Both the position numbers and the translations under genes were made by a program. This document shows positions 45,901 through 63,124 of a DNA stretch of 64,000 nt, one piece after another. The notes below the pieces were generated by a model. That model did not search any database, was not told the origin of the DNA, and worked only from the letters and a program-made list of their open reading frames with translations. Numbering within the stretch: position 1 is the first letter of the stretch; each line of letters begins with the position of its first letter. The DNA is taken from NCBI GenBank assembly GCA_964036155.1, contig OZ038422.1, positions 62,023,201-62,087,200 of the forward strand, read 5' to 3'. Source of the stretch: Diploscapter coronatus (Eukaryota; Nematoda; Chromadorea; Rhabditida; Rhabditidae).

Positions 45901-48217
45901 GTGGCGAATGAAGTATTCATGAGCTGAAGGAAATCATTTTTTTAATCGCACTTCTTCAAATTTTCTAAATAGCATATTTTCTCAAAAATGGTATTTTTTC
46001 TTGAAAATTGTTATTTTTGGACCAGAATTAAACAAGTAAAAATATTCCGCCCGAAAATGGTACAAATTTGAAAGATGCGCATTTCGAAGAAAAAAACCTA
46101 CCGGTCTGATAGTCCTCAATAAGCAGAGCAGTGTTGGCCAGATGATAGCAGGCCTGGCCCTCTGATGCGCGGTCGCTGATTTCAATCGCGAGAGCGATGC
46201 CGATTCTGGAAATCTTACGTTTTTCCTCCAAAATTCAAAAATTTTCACATTCTCCACAAGAAGAGCTGCAGATAACATCTATTTCTATTAAAATATTCTT
46301 TTAAAAATATATCCCATCAGGGTTTCAATGGAAAAGTTAACGCAAAAATTTTCATGGTAAAACTACAGTAAAGCGCATTTTATTCTATTTTCCCCATCAA
46401 AAAGTTTAGATTTTCCAGACTGTTGATGGAAAATGCTAGAGTGCAAGTTATTCATAATCAAAAATGATCAGCAACTTTCCTAACCTGTAATACTCGAACG
46501 CCCTGTCGATGTCGTTGAGAAAGACGTTTGCATTGCCGAGATTCAGATAGGCGCGCAGCTGAGCCGCCTTGTCGTTTCGCTGCCGAGCTAGGTCTAGACG
46601 CTGGAAAATAACTAATGAAATATTATCACTTTTTTCTTCATTCTAAAACAAAAATTGCATTCTTTTATTTTCCAGAATTTTTTCAAGAAAATTTCTCATT
46701 TTCCTTCACTTTTTTCCGAAATAATTTTTTAAAGCGCACCTTATTGTGGTACTTGATGGAGGTCTCGTAATCAGTGAGGAGGTAGTAGACGTTGCCGAGG
46801 CTGCCGTACAGCCGGTCCAATTCGGTCGTCTGGTCCGGAAGCTCGTCCAGAATTTCAACTGCTTCCCTTAACATTTCATTTTTAATCTTTTTTTTCCAAA
46901 TTATTTTTAATTAATTAACTTGTTTTTTACTGAAAAACTAACTCGAAATGCTGTGCTGCGACTCTCAAATTTTTGCTTGGCTCGTCCAGTGCAGAGGAAA
47001 TCCCGGGCAGGGAGAGGCTGTGCTAAAAATCATGGGATAACATTTTGGATATTTATTTTTAAACAATCTGAGAAAAGATTATTTTTTCAGGAAATAAGTT
47101 TCAAGTTATGAATGATCAAAGATTTGTCTAAACTCACCCCCGCTAGAACTTTCTTCATGTAGCGACCTTTGAGCCAGTACGCGGAACCCATGTTGAAGTG
47201 AGCGCGAGCGATGCATTCCTGAAAAATCAAATTCCTCAACTTTAGAGAATTCAAGACATTATTTTAAGTTTTGTATTTTAATAATAAGGACTTCTAATCT
47301 AATTATTTTTGAAAAAGGATCCTCCATTTTAGTTTACTGTACACTATTACAAGTATCTTATCTAGCCTTCTTGGGAGTTCATGATCTCAAATAGGGGTCT
47401 TTTATTTTTCAAAGAGAGGGTCTTCTATTTCAAAATACAAGTACCTTATCCTGTGCCTCTTTGGCAATGCTCAATTGCTGCTGGATGAACTGAATGGCGA
47501 GGTCGAAATTGCCCTTTTTCTTGTGTACGTTTCCAATGTTGCCGCACGCTCTCGAAAGGGATTTTTTGTCGCCGAGGGTCCTTAATTATTTTCTTTAAAT
47601 CTTCTTTTTAGGTTTTTACATTTTAAATTCTCATTTTATTTTTTGAAAATTAAGTTTTTCATCATAAAAAAAAACATTTTTTATTGAACTTTAACAAATT
47701 TTCAGGATTTTTAAAAAGATAATTTTTAAACCCTACTTCTCCAGTTCCATGTCTAGCGTGTGAAATCTTAGAGCGGCGTCCAAATCGTTGATATTGAAGT
47801 AGGTGCAGCCCATCTGAAATTTATTTTTTAGTTTGATTTTTTCTTCATTTACTCTAATTTGTTATTTTTACCTGGCAATAAATCGCAGAGAGCACTTGCA
47901 AATCATCCGTCCCGACTTCCAGAGCCTTCTCGAAACAGAGGATTCCTGCAAATTTTATTTTTAAAATAAAGACTTTTCCAAGGGTACCACTCTTGAAAGA
48001 AATTTAAGTGGCACCAGTGATAGAAAAACGAAAAAGGGTACCCTCGACAAAAACCTTAAAAAGGTACTGATGATAGAAACAAATTAAACGAGTACCTTGA
48101 CAAAAAATAAGAAAAAATAAATCGCCGACCTTCTCTCGTCCTGCCCTTTCTGCAGTGTCGTTCGGCCTCCTGACCCCATTCCAGGCAACTCTTCTGTGTT
48201 TCGTCGTAACTCCCCAT
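42983..48217 (-). CDS. GPSM2: LGN/Pins (GPSM) TPR-GoLoco spindle-orientation adaptor
   Basis: LGN/Pins links cortical Galpha-GDP to NuMA/LIN-5 and dynein. The first exon (48130-48217, MGSYDETQKSCLEWGQEAER) and the second (47872-47945, CFEKALEVGTDDLQVLSAIY) give TPR1. Later exons give further TPRs with the family's signature asparagines and glycines: GNIGNVHKKKGNFDLAIQF (about 47500), RAHFNMGSAYWLKGRY (47180), LYGSLGNVYYLLTDYETSIKYH (46800), AYLNLGNANVFLNDIDRAF (46530), QACYHLANTALLIEDYQT (46140), then HEYFIRHLRIVRELKDAAGE. After a linker of about 100 residues comes one clear GoLoco motif, DDFFETIMNAQSRRLDDQRC (about 43450-43545), with the Gln and the terminal Asp-Asp-Gln-Arg that contact Galpha nucleotide. 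A basic Ser-rich tail follows. About 17 exons. Only one GoLoco was found, against three or four in fly and vertebrate homologues. Confidence 0.9.
44435..44731. mobile_element. 297-bp foldback element in an LGN/Pins intron
   Basis: The left arm 44435-44515 reads CTTGATGAAACCTTCCAAAT, GACGGGAATGACAATGCTGA, AGTCAAAAAGTG and AATAGGAAC; the right arm 44650-44731 is its inverse with about 85% identity. An inner pair (TTTTTCACTCGT and ACGAGTGAAGAAA) extends the structure. It lies inside the intron between about 44209 and 45592. Confidence 0.92.
47985..48105. repeat. GGTACC-CTTGACAAAAA direct repeats in LGN/Pins intron 1
   Basis: Three to four related blocks (GGGTACCACTCTTGAAAG, GGGTACCCTCGACAAAAA, AGGTACTGATGATAG, GAGTACCTTGACAAAAA) fill this intron. 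NTE intron 1 at about 39990-40015 carries the same block (AGGTACCCTTGACAAAA). Confidence 0.7.
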
Positions 48218-50378
48218 TGGGTGCGTTACCTGAACACTTTTAAAATTCAAAAAATGCGATATTTTCAAGTTTCTAAAGACATACGACCCCCTAAAATTTT
48301 TAAAACCTGTAATTTCATGATAATTGTCGACCTTTTCAAGAAGACGCTAATACTTACAAATTTTGAAAAACGCGAATTCTTTAAAATAAAGAAAATCAGC
48401 TGACAACGCCTAAAGCGACATGAAAATTAGCGGCGGCGCACGGTTTAAGACGAATGGCGGGATATTCAAAAAAGGATAATCGTTGCGTCAAATAAGAAAG
48501 AGGAGGAGAAGGGCTATTCTTGGAATGATCTACAAGATTTTTAACGATACAGGTGGCTGTTTTGCTTGCCGAGTAATGTGTGCGTCAGTCACAAGTATTG
48601 AAATTATTTATTTATCCGAACACAACAGGGAAGTTGAAGCTTTCAGGAGAATTATCGGGCAAAACTCAGAGCCGACCGTACCGTCCAGGCCGGAGGAGAC
48701 AGGAATGTGAGGTGATTTTGGAAAAGAGAGTGAGATGACCAATCAATAGTTGATAAGTAGATGTAAGAGGGAAAAACATGGAATAAATGAGCAGCGTCCG
48801 ATAGGCGGCACTGGCAGGAAAGAGAAAGGTACGAGTTGGAGAAAGAGTGAATTGAATAAAGAGGAATAGAGTGAGCCTCTAACACGAATTTTAGAAAATT
48901 GTAAAAAAAAAAATTCAAGAAAATAGAGTTTTCAATAACCTTTAACTTGACAAAGTTCCGCTTCATCAGGCAAGAATCTCGATAAAATTGGAGTTTCTAA
49001 TCTAAGATTTAAAAAAAAAAAAAAAAAAAAAACTTTCAATAGAGAATCTGAAAGGCCGGCTAGACTACATCTATGTAGCTCCTCCCGAGTATTTTAGTGC
49101 AAGCCGTCTTGAAAAGGGGTCGGATTTAGGAATGAAAGGAAGAGGGAAATAGCAAAGGAAGGTGAAGAGAGAAAAAGAAGAAAAACGAAGGTCTTCTAAC
49201 ATGTGCTCATGCACTCGAAGCTACAAAGAAGGAAAAGTGCCCAGCGATAGGAGAAATAGCATCAGAAAAGAGAGGGAAAGAAAGAGGAAGTGAGCGAAAG
49301 AATGGAAAAAAGGAGGGAAAGAAGGAGAAAAAGATAGAGAAAAGGGCGCTTCATCCCCTTTTTCACGTATCTTTACAAGGCCAAGTGATTGCCCCGCATA
49401 CTCTATAATTGGAGAGAAAGAAAATAGCGAGCATTCTTGAAGAGAGAAAAAGAAAAATATAAAGTGAGAAGGGAAAATAGAGGAGATTTTGAAGAGAGGA
49501 AAGGAAAGAAAATATTTTCGTCTATTGGGGCAATCACTAACAAAAAAAGCAAGGGGGCGGCACTCATTTTTCAAGAAAAATAGGGTGAGGTTTCATTATT
49601 CCAAGTTTGGTACTAAATTCGGAAGATATCGGAGATTAGTGTTATCTTATCACTAAAACAGATAAGATATGGGATTTCATATATTCAGGTCACGTGTAAG
49701 AGATAACTTGAATAGGGGATAAATAAGGCATTGCATATATCCCCTTTTGAAATAGGGATCTAGATTCAATATTAAAGTTAGTAAATCTCTTAATAAAAGA
49801 ATGATAGAGCATAGAGGATTTGAAACCAGCAGGCATGTATTAAAATCGAAAATTTTCGTCCGAACGATATTATTTCATCGACTAAAATGTGCGAAAGAAA
49901 TGGGACAATGAAAAACAAACAAGAAAAATGGGAAATTTGGGTAAATTCGATAAAAAAGGGGGGTGGGTGATGGATGATGAAAAAAGATTTCAAAAAAATC
50001 TTTTCAAAAGTCAAATCAAAAAACGATCAAAGAGAAGAGGAATAAAATGAAGTGGTTAAATAATTTCCAAGGGAAACGATCGGTTTAAAAATTTCCTCCT
50101 CGCACGTATAAATTAAACTTAAAACTGAGAGAATTTGATCAAAATCACGAATGAAATAGTTAAAATAAAACAAATGAATGTATAGGAAAATTAGGGTGAA
50201 TTTTTCAGAGAAAAGGGGCTACCTGTAAACCTTACTCAAAACAAGAATAAACATTGATTTAAAAGTTAGATCTGTATATAAGGTTTACAATGAGTTGATG
50301 AAAATGGGGGTGAAGTTTGCAAAGGAGTGCATGGTTGTGGGGAAAGGGAGGGAAGGGAGCGTGACTTCGTTCAGCTGT
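48218..50378. other. Intergenic region between LGN/Pins and Ran
   Basis: No gene was supported. Two large purine-rich modules (48700-48870 and 49130-49520) and a run of A (49010-49031) dominate; the second module is partly bounded by AGTGATTGCCCC / GGGGCAATCACT inverted repeats. Hydrophobic Ser/Leu/Phe frames on the minus strand are their antisense translations. Confidence 0.55.
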
Positions 50379-52133
<1,755 letters not shown>

Positions 52134-53128
52134 TTGTCCCGCTTTGTTTAGTTCCAGAAAAGAATCACAAGATTCTGAATATGCTTTATTTTTTTATAAG
52201 AAAAAAGAAGATTTCAAGAATTTTCGAAAGCAGACTTGGGACTTTTTTCCTTCAAATTTGGCCACTGCAACCACGTTGGGCCGCAAAAATAGGCACCGCA
52301 CCGCAGTTGTGGTGGAAAAGTCTCAAGTCCGTTTGAAAAATGAATTTAGGACGAATCTAGAAAATTAGCAGATTTTATGCAGAAAATTTCAAGAGGAAGA
52401 TTATGCAGTTTGAAAAAAGCAAGTGAATGAAGACTTTCATAGTTTTTCGAACGAAAAATGCTAAATTTCGCCATCGATTTATGAAATAAATTTCGCGATT
52501 TTCGAATTTTTGCCCAATTTAAAAATCGAAGGGATATTTGAAATTCCAGGGATTTTCTGGAAATTTTAGGGCTAAAATCATGGGTTGACACTGAGATGTT
52601 TGGAGAACCTTAAGGATAAACCAGGAAAATTTTTAGGAGAGCCGAAAATAATTTCGAAAGCACACTGGGCGAAAGTAAAAACGAGCGAAAATGAGAGAAG
52701 ACGGGGCGCGCCATTTTGCAAAGTGGTGCGAGGCAACCGCTCTACGCACACAAACGCGTTTTTGTCGTGCGAATTTCCAGCTACCTTCAAATTCGTTTCG
52801 ACTTTCTTTTATTTTTGGAAAGTTCACCCTTTCATCACCTACCCCAAATTATAAAATCCACCCCTTTTAGATGGTAGTCCTGGTAAAGAAGAAAATTTTG
52901 TGGTTTCCATGAAATTTTCTATAAGTTTTCAAAGGCTTATTCGATTTTTGATCCTTCCTGGAAAATTTATAGAATTTCCTGGCTAAATAGCGCTGAGAAA
53001 AAAAAAGAAAAATCTACAAATTTTCCAAATCTAAGAGCTCTGTAATCTAGGAATTTTCCAAGAATTTTTTTTGCACTTTATTTTTTTCAAAAATTTTCAG
53101 ATCTCTTCAAATTTGGGAATTTTTGAGA
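52134..53128. promoter_or_regulatory. Divergent Ran/dyskerin intergenic region
   Basis: About 1 kb separates the two start codons. The most GC-rich part (52690-52770, GACGGGGCGCGCCATTTTGC followed by GGTGCGAGGCAACCGC) is a good candidate for the shared or adjacent promoters; no TATA box was evident. Acceptor-like TTTTCAG at 53094-53100 precedes the dyskerin ATG by 28 bases, compatible with trans-splicing. Confidence 0.45.
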
Positions 53129-55993
<2,865 letters not shown>

Positions 55994-57145
55994 AGGTAGA
56001 ATTTCAACCGTTCTCTGAGTAAAAGACGGACTACTTTAATAGTTACAAAATGAAAATTCTAAGTATTCCAGTAGTATTTTAAGAGCTATCTTAGTTAAAC
56101 CTTTCGTTTTTGTTAAACTAAAAATCTCATTTTGTCTCGAAATCTTTCCAACGACTTATATCCACCTCTCCACACTTGTTTGGATTTTTTGGTTGTTATA
56201 ATTTGTTTTTGTTAAAGATATATGAATTGTTGTTGATTTTTAAGAGGATAAATGTTAATCTTTGAAACAAGAATCTTAGAAATTTCGCCACCACGCGAAA
56301 AAAAATTTCGTTGACCAAAAAGCGGTAATATGATACATCTACATCTACAAAGAAAATGTGCAGAAATGAACTCGAAAATTCATCGTTTTCTCTAGTTTTA
56401 AGAGATCTGTGCGGAAAATTTCAATTTTCCTCATCTCATTTGCTTAGTTTTTAGAATCACACGGTTGGCTACAAACCCTATTCGTTTTTATCTCTGATTT
56501 TCATACTCTCTAAACTGCGTCATTTTTTCAAGTGAGGAATTTCAATGGGAAAGGGGGCGTGGCCTCTGAAAGAAATACCCTGCGGCACTTTTACAAATAA
56601 GGACTCGATTATGAACTCTCTTAAGTGTCCGAGAGAGAGAAAGAGAGCAACTATGGAAAGAGGCGTGGTCTGCAAGGCCCGAGAGGGGAGAGAAATCCCT
56701 TTTTATCTCTATGGAACAAGTCCCTGCTGCATCCAGCATCATGACATCTTTATTTTCCAGCTTCCGCAATTCTCATCCTTTTCCGCTCTTTTCTTTTGAA
56801 TTTCAAATGAATTCTCGAAAAATATACAGCCTTGTTTATAGGGTGGTTTTGATTTCTTGCATTAATTTAAATTTCGCTCATGGAAAATTTTAGGAAAGAA
56901 GTCGATCTTCACTGAAATTTCCCAATTATTAGCATATTTTTGTATTTTTTTCTTAGCTTATACCGTCATTTTCCCGTTGTCTTACATCATAAAGCTCAGG
57001 AAACAGCTGATCTTCGCCAATATTTTATATTTACTGATCTAAAACTAGTATTTTTGTTATTATTTTGATCGTTTTCGACAATATTTTGCAATACATAGCT
57101 AATTTAGCTATATATTTTGTGAAGTTTCAGATATTAAACCCCTAT
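55994..57145. other. Intergenic region after dyskerin
   Basis: No gene was supported. A short AGAGAGAGAAAGAGAG tract lies at 56627-56647. The open frames at 56542-56800 on both strands overlap each other and have no recognisable content. TTTCAG directly upstream of 57131 is an acceptor for the next gene. Confidence 0.5.
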
Positions 57146-60100
57146 ATGCATTCTCAAGCAGAGCTGGCATTGACGGATGAGGAGGAAGAACAACTTAAGG
57201 CAAGTTTCTAAAAGAACGAAAAGAAAACATCTATTATCTGAGTTTTCATGAATCATGTACTTTGAAAAATGGTCGAGATTTTTACCGGATATAATCTATT
57301 CTGAATGCATATTTAGACCAATTTTCTTAGGAATATTATTCTCACAAAAATCTTTCGAGACCATATTAATTTTTCCTTATATGATATGGTTTAATTGCTA
57401 TTATTAGTTTTTTTCTCAAGATTAAAAATTCAACTAGCTTAATTGACTATAATAACTAGATAATATTTTTGAGAGCCCGAAAATTTTCTAAGTTTTCACG
57501 TCGATTCTTTAACATGTGATATCTTAATCCCGACCGCGGGAAAAAGCGGCGGAAAATATTAACAAATTCAGCCGCAGAGTTGCGCTTTCGTAAATCTCTT
57601 CAAAGAGAACGGCACGAAAAAATGAAGGTCATCAAATTTCAGTCAAGAAATCGCAAAATCTTTCGAAGAAATCGGAAACTTATTTTTCTCAAAAAGAATA
57701 TATTTTTAATCTGAAAAAATTATAAGGAAAGAGAAAAAATGTTCCTCTGAATTAGAATATTTTAATCAAATTAATGATGAACAGTTTAAGTCAAGAAAAT
57801 CGAAAACTTATTTTTCTGAGCCAGTATATATTTTTAGTCGCATTTAATCGCATAAAATATGATAAGTTTGGAGAAATGATTTTCATATTCAGGCATAAGC
57901 ATAGGGAAGTAGCGTGTCTGAGGTTTATGTAAATGATTTGATTATTCAAGACATCAAAGTAGAGATTCTTTTAAAGAATGAATTGCAGAATGACATAAAA
58001 TAATCTGAAATCTCTAATACCAAAAAGTATATATTCTTTAAAGAATACTTTCAGAATGTATAGCGTAAAGTAGTAGAGGTAATTATATTTAAGTTAAATA
58101 TAGTATATTATTAGATTATTCGAGACATAAAAGTAGATGTTCTTTAAAGGATAAATGTTCAGATTAAATAAAGTATGCTGATTTATTCAATTTTTAATTG
58201 TTATATTTAGGAATTTGGTCAACGACGTATTCGACGATGTATTTGCGTGGTATTAGTCATCTTCACGATAATATCGCTATTTTTGGTCGCCTTTACTCTG
58301 GCTCTTGGAAAGCAGATAGATCTATTAGGTGAAAATACCTATTTTAAATTAAAAATCAGAGTTTTCGAGCTATTAATTAAGAGTATGATATAGAAAAATT
58401 ATCTTTTATCCTAGTTTATTTGAAATATCCTCGAAAATTTTTCTCTTGACATTTTCATCTGAGCATCATTTTATCCAATGCATTTTTAAATTCTCTAGAC
58501 TAGCGTATTTGACATGACGCAATTACGCATTCATACATCGTTGATTGAAAAATTTGAGGACCATTTTTCTTCTTCTCTTAAAATTTCATTTTCTCCAGCT
58601 TTTACGCCATAATATTAATTTGTAGCCCAAATTGCTACTCGTAGAACGTAAAAAGGACAATAGAAATAGCGAAATTACCCCCTAAAAGAATTGCATTTTA
58701 AGTGCGTAAAATTTAATTTTGAAACTGAATGTTAAAAATTAAAACAATTTGAAATACCAAGCTTAAGACCTCTAAAATTTAGTTTGCGAAATTTGAAATT
58801 AAACTTTAAAATCGATATTTCAGTGGAACGACGTGTTGATGAACGGATGCAAAATTTACTAGATAAGGTAATAAATTTAGATAAACTAAACGTTAAAATT
58901 TAAAATTTCAGGGAATAAAACTTTCGGACGAAAGGACAAAGTCTTGATAAAAATCGAAACTAATTTAAATTAAAAAAAAAACATATATATAATAAGCTAG
59001 ATTTACATACTAAGTACAACTTTTGCATTTAAATATTGTCATTTAAAAATAGTAATCGACTTTTAAAATTTTTAAATGACGTCTAAAAATCAAAGATATC
59101 CTCAAAATTTCGTGCCTCTTAAATGATTTTGTTCCTAAAACATATCATTTTTCATTTACGGGTAAATTTGCTTTTCAATTTGATTTCTCTTAATTTAAAC
59201 TTGCATTAAAGTTCTACATTTCTAGCTTCAGAATTTGTTTTGATGAAAATTTCGAAGAATAAACTTTTCTAATTGGTTCGTTATATGAAAATTGTATGCA
59301 ATGCATAATATTTAGGCTAACTTAGACAGTATTAAGGGGATACGCTTAAGCATTGGACAAAAGATTTTATATATCCCTCATTTGGCGAAAGAACTAGTGG
59401 AAAAATGATCGTGGTTGTCAATGGTAACTCGCTTCGACTTTTGATAACAAACACCTCTTATCACGGCCCCTATGATTATCAGCAGATTTATTAGCATTTT
59501 CAAGCTTATCATAAATCTTAAGCCTCTCAAAATAAGCCCAAATTTTAATATCACAAATTTCTCTTCATGCCCAAAATTTAGTTCAGTTTACATAGCTAGG
59601 GTCCCCAAATAGATCTGGCGAACTGATGGTCTGGGCAAAGTTTTTGCGCAGGAATATCATCAGGGTTGTAAATAAGACTTCTGTGGAGGAAAAATATAAT
59701 TAGAAATTTTTTTAGCCGAAAGAATCACAAAAATTGTTGCTCAAAGTGAGCACATTTTGGCGAACTTCAAACTGCGTGAACATGGGCGGACGTAAAAATT
59801 ATGACCTGATTTTGGCGCAAAACCGTTTTTTATCAAATTTATCGTCGATTTAGACTAGGTCTTTATGATATTTTGGGTTTGAAGGGTATTTCCTTCCAAT
59901 TGTTTTTTTTTACTTTAAACTACCACAAGTACATTTTCGCAGGAGGTGACGCTGGGGACTCTATACATAACTTCGAATTTCATCTGAAAAAGTTGATCTT
60001 CATCTAAATTTTCAATGTCAGTGTTTTCCTTCTCATACGCTAAAGCTTAAATCAATCTATTATTCCATAATCATTGTTATAAAGGCTGATCTTCGTCCAC

Positions 60101-62977
60101 ATTTACAAAATTCAGGGTAAGATGAGCCTGAACGTCTCCCTAAGCATCGCGTTGCAAACGCTGATATCGACATCTTATGCCGTGATCGACATCCTTCTAA
60201 TAGCGGTCTTAATTGTTCTGGGCAAGGAATTTGACAAGGTCTGAAAATTTAGGATCATTCAAAATGTTACCTGAAGACAAATTATATTCCGATCACTAAA
60301 ATTTGAGTAGTATTTTTTTTTTTAAAATTGCATGATTTAATGACTTATATAATCATGAGATTTCCCTTTTTTCAGAAAAGGCTACCTCTAAAAGATTTGA
60401 GAAAAGACTATTCCTACCAGTTCTTAAAAAAAACTACCCCTAAAATTTGAGGACGCCCTTTCGATCCCTATCATGGCATCCATTTCGGGTCCTTTTCTGG
60501 TGCATCTCTACCCTGTGTTGATCCGAAGTGTCACCCTCAACTACACCGAAATGAGAATTAGCGAATCGGCAGTCGCAGTTTATGAGGGGTAAATTTTTTA
60601 AATTAAAAGGTCCACTTTGCAAATTTTCAGAATCATCAGACGCGACGCGCACTTCGAGTCGGTCATGGTCGGTTCGGCCATCCTCGCCTGCCTCTTCGCT
60701 TGCACTTTCACCATGTTCAGCATTAATAGAATGATCAAGAAGGGAGAATTCACGGGGGAATGTCATAATACGTAATCCGAAAAGTTTAACTATTCATCTA
60801 AATTTATAAATGCGACTTGTTTCTTGAAACTATGGCATTTGAAATTCTACTCTTGATTGGAGAGAAAGTCGATGTTCATGCAGCAACAATTAGAAATTGA
60901 ACTTGTAGAGAAATAGTGAGTCGCGTAGAAGAGAAACGAGACGAATAGCGTAATTTTTGAATATCGACGTGCTCTCCAATCGATAATATATCATGGCATT
61001 TTTCTCATGCTATTGCTTCTTATTCTCATTCTCGTCGTAACTTATAATGAAATAGCATCATATAGACTTGTTTCTTTAAGTTAGGATATACAGTAATCAA
61101 AAAACCGTAATCTCAGGAGACGCACAGTTTACTCCATCATTCTGGGAACGATGTTGTCGATTTTCGCCCACAACCAAATCCAAATGGGCGCTCGCTTCTA
61201 CTGGAACGTCGTCACGTTCTCCACCATTCTCATGACAATCATCACTGTAAATGAAATTTAATCGATAAAGGGCGAGGTCTAGAAATTTAAACTGCAACTC
61301 ATAAAAATGATACCTAGTACTGCAAGGTAATACCGTCATTAATAAAAAGTAGTATCACAAAATTTAACGAATATGCATATTTGAATCAATTAAAAAGTAG
61401 TAGCTTACCCATAAGGTATTAGAGTAGGGGTTTAATAATAGAATACTGGATATCAAACTTTTCAGCTTAAAAATTCATATGATAGTTTGATAGATTTTTT
61501 CGGTATTACTTTTATCAATTTCTCAATTTTGGGATACGAAAATTCATAATTTCACAAAATAGACAGAATATACTTATGTGGAAATTTTTGGGTTTCTTTT
61601 TCAAACGCAAAAAGAACTTATAAAATCTATCGAATTTTTAGGATTCCCTAATTTTAGCTAATCGTAACCCTGAAAATCCGCAACCAATGTGATGAGCCAA
61701 AAATCGCCCCGATCTACTCAATCTTCAAAGCCCTGGCCATTTTCGAGTGCGTTGTGACGTTTCTCATCTTGCCGAGAAGCAGTGGGTCTAAATATCAAAA
61801 CCTAAGACCAATTGTAGTATTCACCCCACATTCGTTCTCGCCCTTTTGTAGTATTGTCAACGCGCAAAAACCGGCTCTTCGAGCATAGAGGTGATTAGCG
61901 GACTTTGACAATCCTCGACGGAATAGTGTGTTCAATGAAGAGAGCTAGAGGCACGTTTAGAGCGTTCCCTCTGCATTCACCAGCTCCCGAAAACTTTTTT
62001 CACGACACATATTCGCTCGATTTTTTAGAAATAATATGGAAAAGAAAAATCAAGCGAATACTACAATAAGCCAAATTTGATAGTCTGGAAAAGTAGCTGC
62101 ATTTTTTAAGGGTAGATTCTATTTTTGGGCTTTCAAAATTTGTCAGAGGGGTAATAAAATTGAGAGATGAATATGGAAAAGGTAGGGTAGAATTAGATAG
62201 GGAAAACTTAAGTATTAAAATGATAAGCTCATCGAGATGCACATCTTGGTATTTAATTTGCTCTACCACACCCTACCCTTGTCCTCTCCATACTCATCTC
62301 TCAATCTGTTTTGCCCATCCGGCATATTCAACTCTCCGCGGCCTTTCTGACCTTCCGACATATGTTAAAACCCCAAGAATTAAATCCTTCCTCAAAAATA
62401 ACGCAATCACCTTTTATTGTAACGATGGAACTACTTTTCCAAGCTGCCCAAAATTTAAAAAAAATCGAGGATTTTAGTGAGAGAGTTAGAAATCGCGATT
62501 TACTTCAAATATATGCCTCTGGAAATCGCACAATTGGATTCCATTCCCAGGCTGCTGATCATCATGGGCATCGTATGTCTGCCGCCTTATAAGTAATTCT
62601 TTTATAGATTTAAAATCTAAATAGCTTAATCTAAACTTTAGATGTAGAGTCGATCTTCACGATAAAATTAATAAAATAACACCCTTTCTGTGTTAAATGT
62701 TGATGAAGATCAGCCTTAAAATTAAAATTTCAGCACCCGTCTTCTGGCCACTCTCAAGAGCTACGCTTGCTGTGCCTGTTGTTGCTTGAAGAGCAAAATC
62801 ATCGAAAACCGCGAGTCGAAAGAAAAAGATGTCGAAAGCTGCAACCAAAATGAGACAACTATTTCGGAAACCTCGACTGGAACCGACATTGGACCCCCTC
62901 CTTCATACAGTACTTTGGAGAACCAACCCGAGGCCCCAGAGCTACCCCCTAAAGAACCAGTACTGATCGTTGCATAG
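57146..62977 (+). CDS. Multi-pass (about seven-helix) membrane protein with PPxY tail
   Basis: Ten coding exons were joined: 57146-57199, 58211-58328, 58824-58867, 60116-60238, about 60452-60594, 60629-60772, 61117-61247, 61660-61788, 62490-62592, 62734-62977. The N-terminus is acidic (MHSQAELALTDEEEEQLKEF), then hydrophobic segments follow: CICVVLVIFTIISLFLVAF, ISTSYAVIDILLIAVLIVLG, GPFLVHLYPVLIRSV, VMVGSAILACLFACTFTMFS, YWNVVTFSTILMTIITLIV, IFKALAIFECVVTFLILP and RLLIIMGIVCLPP. The tail has a cysteine cluster (CCACCCLK), a candidate palmitoylation site, and PPPSYSTL, a PPxY motif for WW-domain ligases. The hydrophobic profile and exon style resemble nematode serpentine receptors, but no family signature was certain. 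Intron 1 uses a GC donor (AAG|GCAAGT). The exon 5 acceptor (TTTGAG) is weak, so that junction is the least sure. Confidence 0.7.
59599..59961. mobile_element. 363-bp MITE, GAGTCCCCAAG family, copy 2
   Basis: The ends GGGTCCCCAAAT and GCTGGGGACTC are inverted repeats with TA at both flanks (59597-59598, 59962-59963). The element is collinear with 41799-42163 and within two bases of its length. It is inserted in intron 3 of the multi-pass membrane protein gene and helps account for that intron's 1.25 kb. Confidence 0.92.
62158..62306. repeat. Foldback in intron of the membrane-protein gene
   Basis: ATTGAGAGATGAATATGGA with AAGGTAGGGTAGAAT on the left is mirrored by ACCACACCCTACCCTTGTCC and TCCATACTCATCTCTCAAT on the right. 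The loop is about 60 bp. It lies in the intron 61789-62489. Confidence 0.9.
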
Positions 62978-63113
62978 TTTTCGATCACAGTAATCCGGCC
63001 ACCGTATCTATCCCCAATTTATTTATTTTAGTTTTTATTGTGTAAATTACTGTATTTTTAATCTCATTTTACTTTCCATTGTAGATGTTTTGTGGTTTTA
63101 AATTAAAGTCGAT

Positions 63114-63119
63114 AATAAA
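63114..63119 (+). terminator. Poly(A) signal of the membrane-protein gene
   Basis: AATAAA 137 bp after the TAG stop, followed by an A-rich and then GT-rich stretch (TCTTGTTGTTTTCGGG). Confidence 0.7.
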
Positions 63120-63124
63120 AAAAC

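Noticed and set aside
49221..49574. Long minus-strand frame rich in Ser, Leu and Phe (also at 40446-40694, 25775-26179, 2813-3145)
   Set aside because: These are antisense translations of purine-rich tracts, with no splice logic, domains or codon bias; length is explained by the scarcity of stop codons in pyrimidine-rich strands.
58909..58950. Alternative exon GIKLSDERTKS-stop after TTTCAG in the membrane-protein gene
   Set aside because: It would end the protein after one membrane helix, while the exon at 60116 continues in phase with further helices. Kept only as a possible alternative end.
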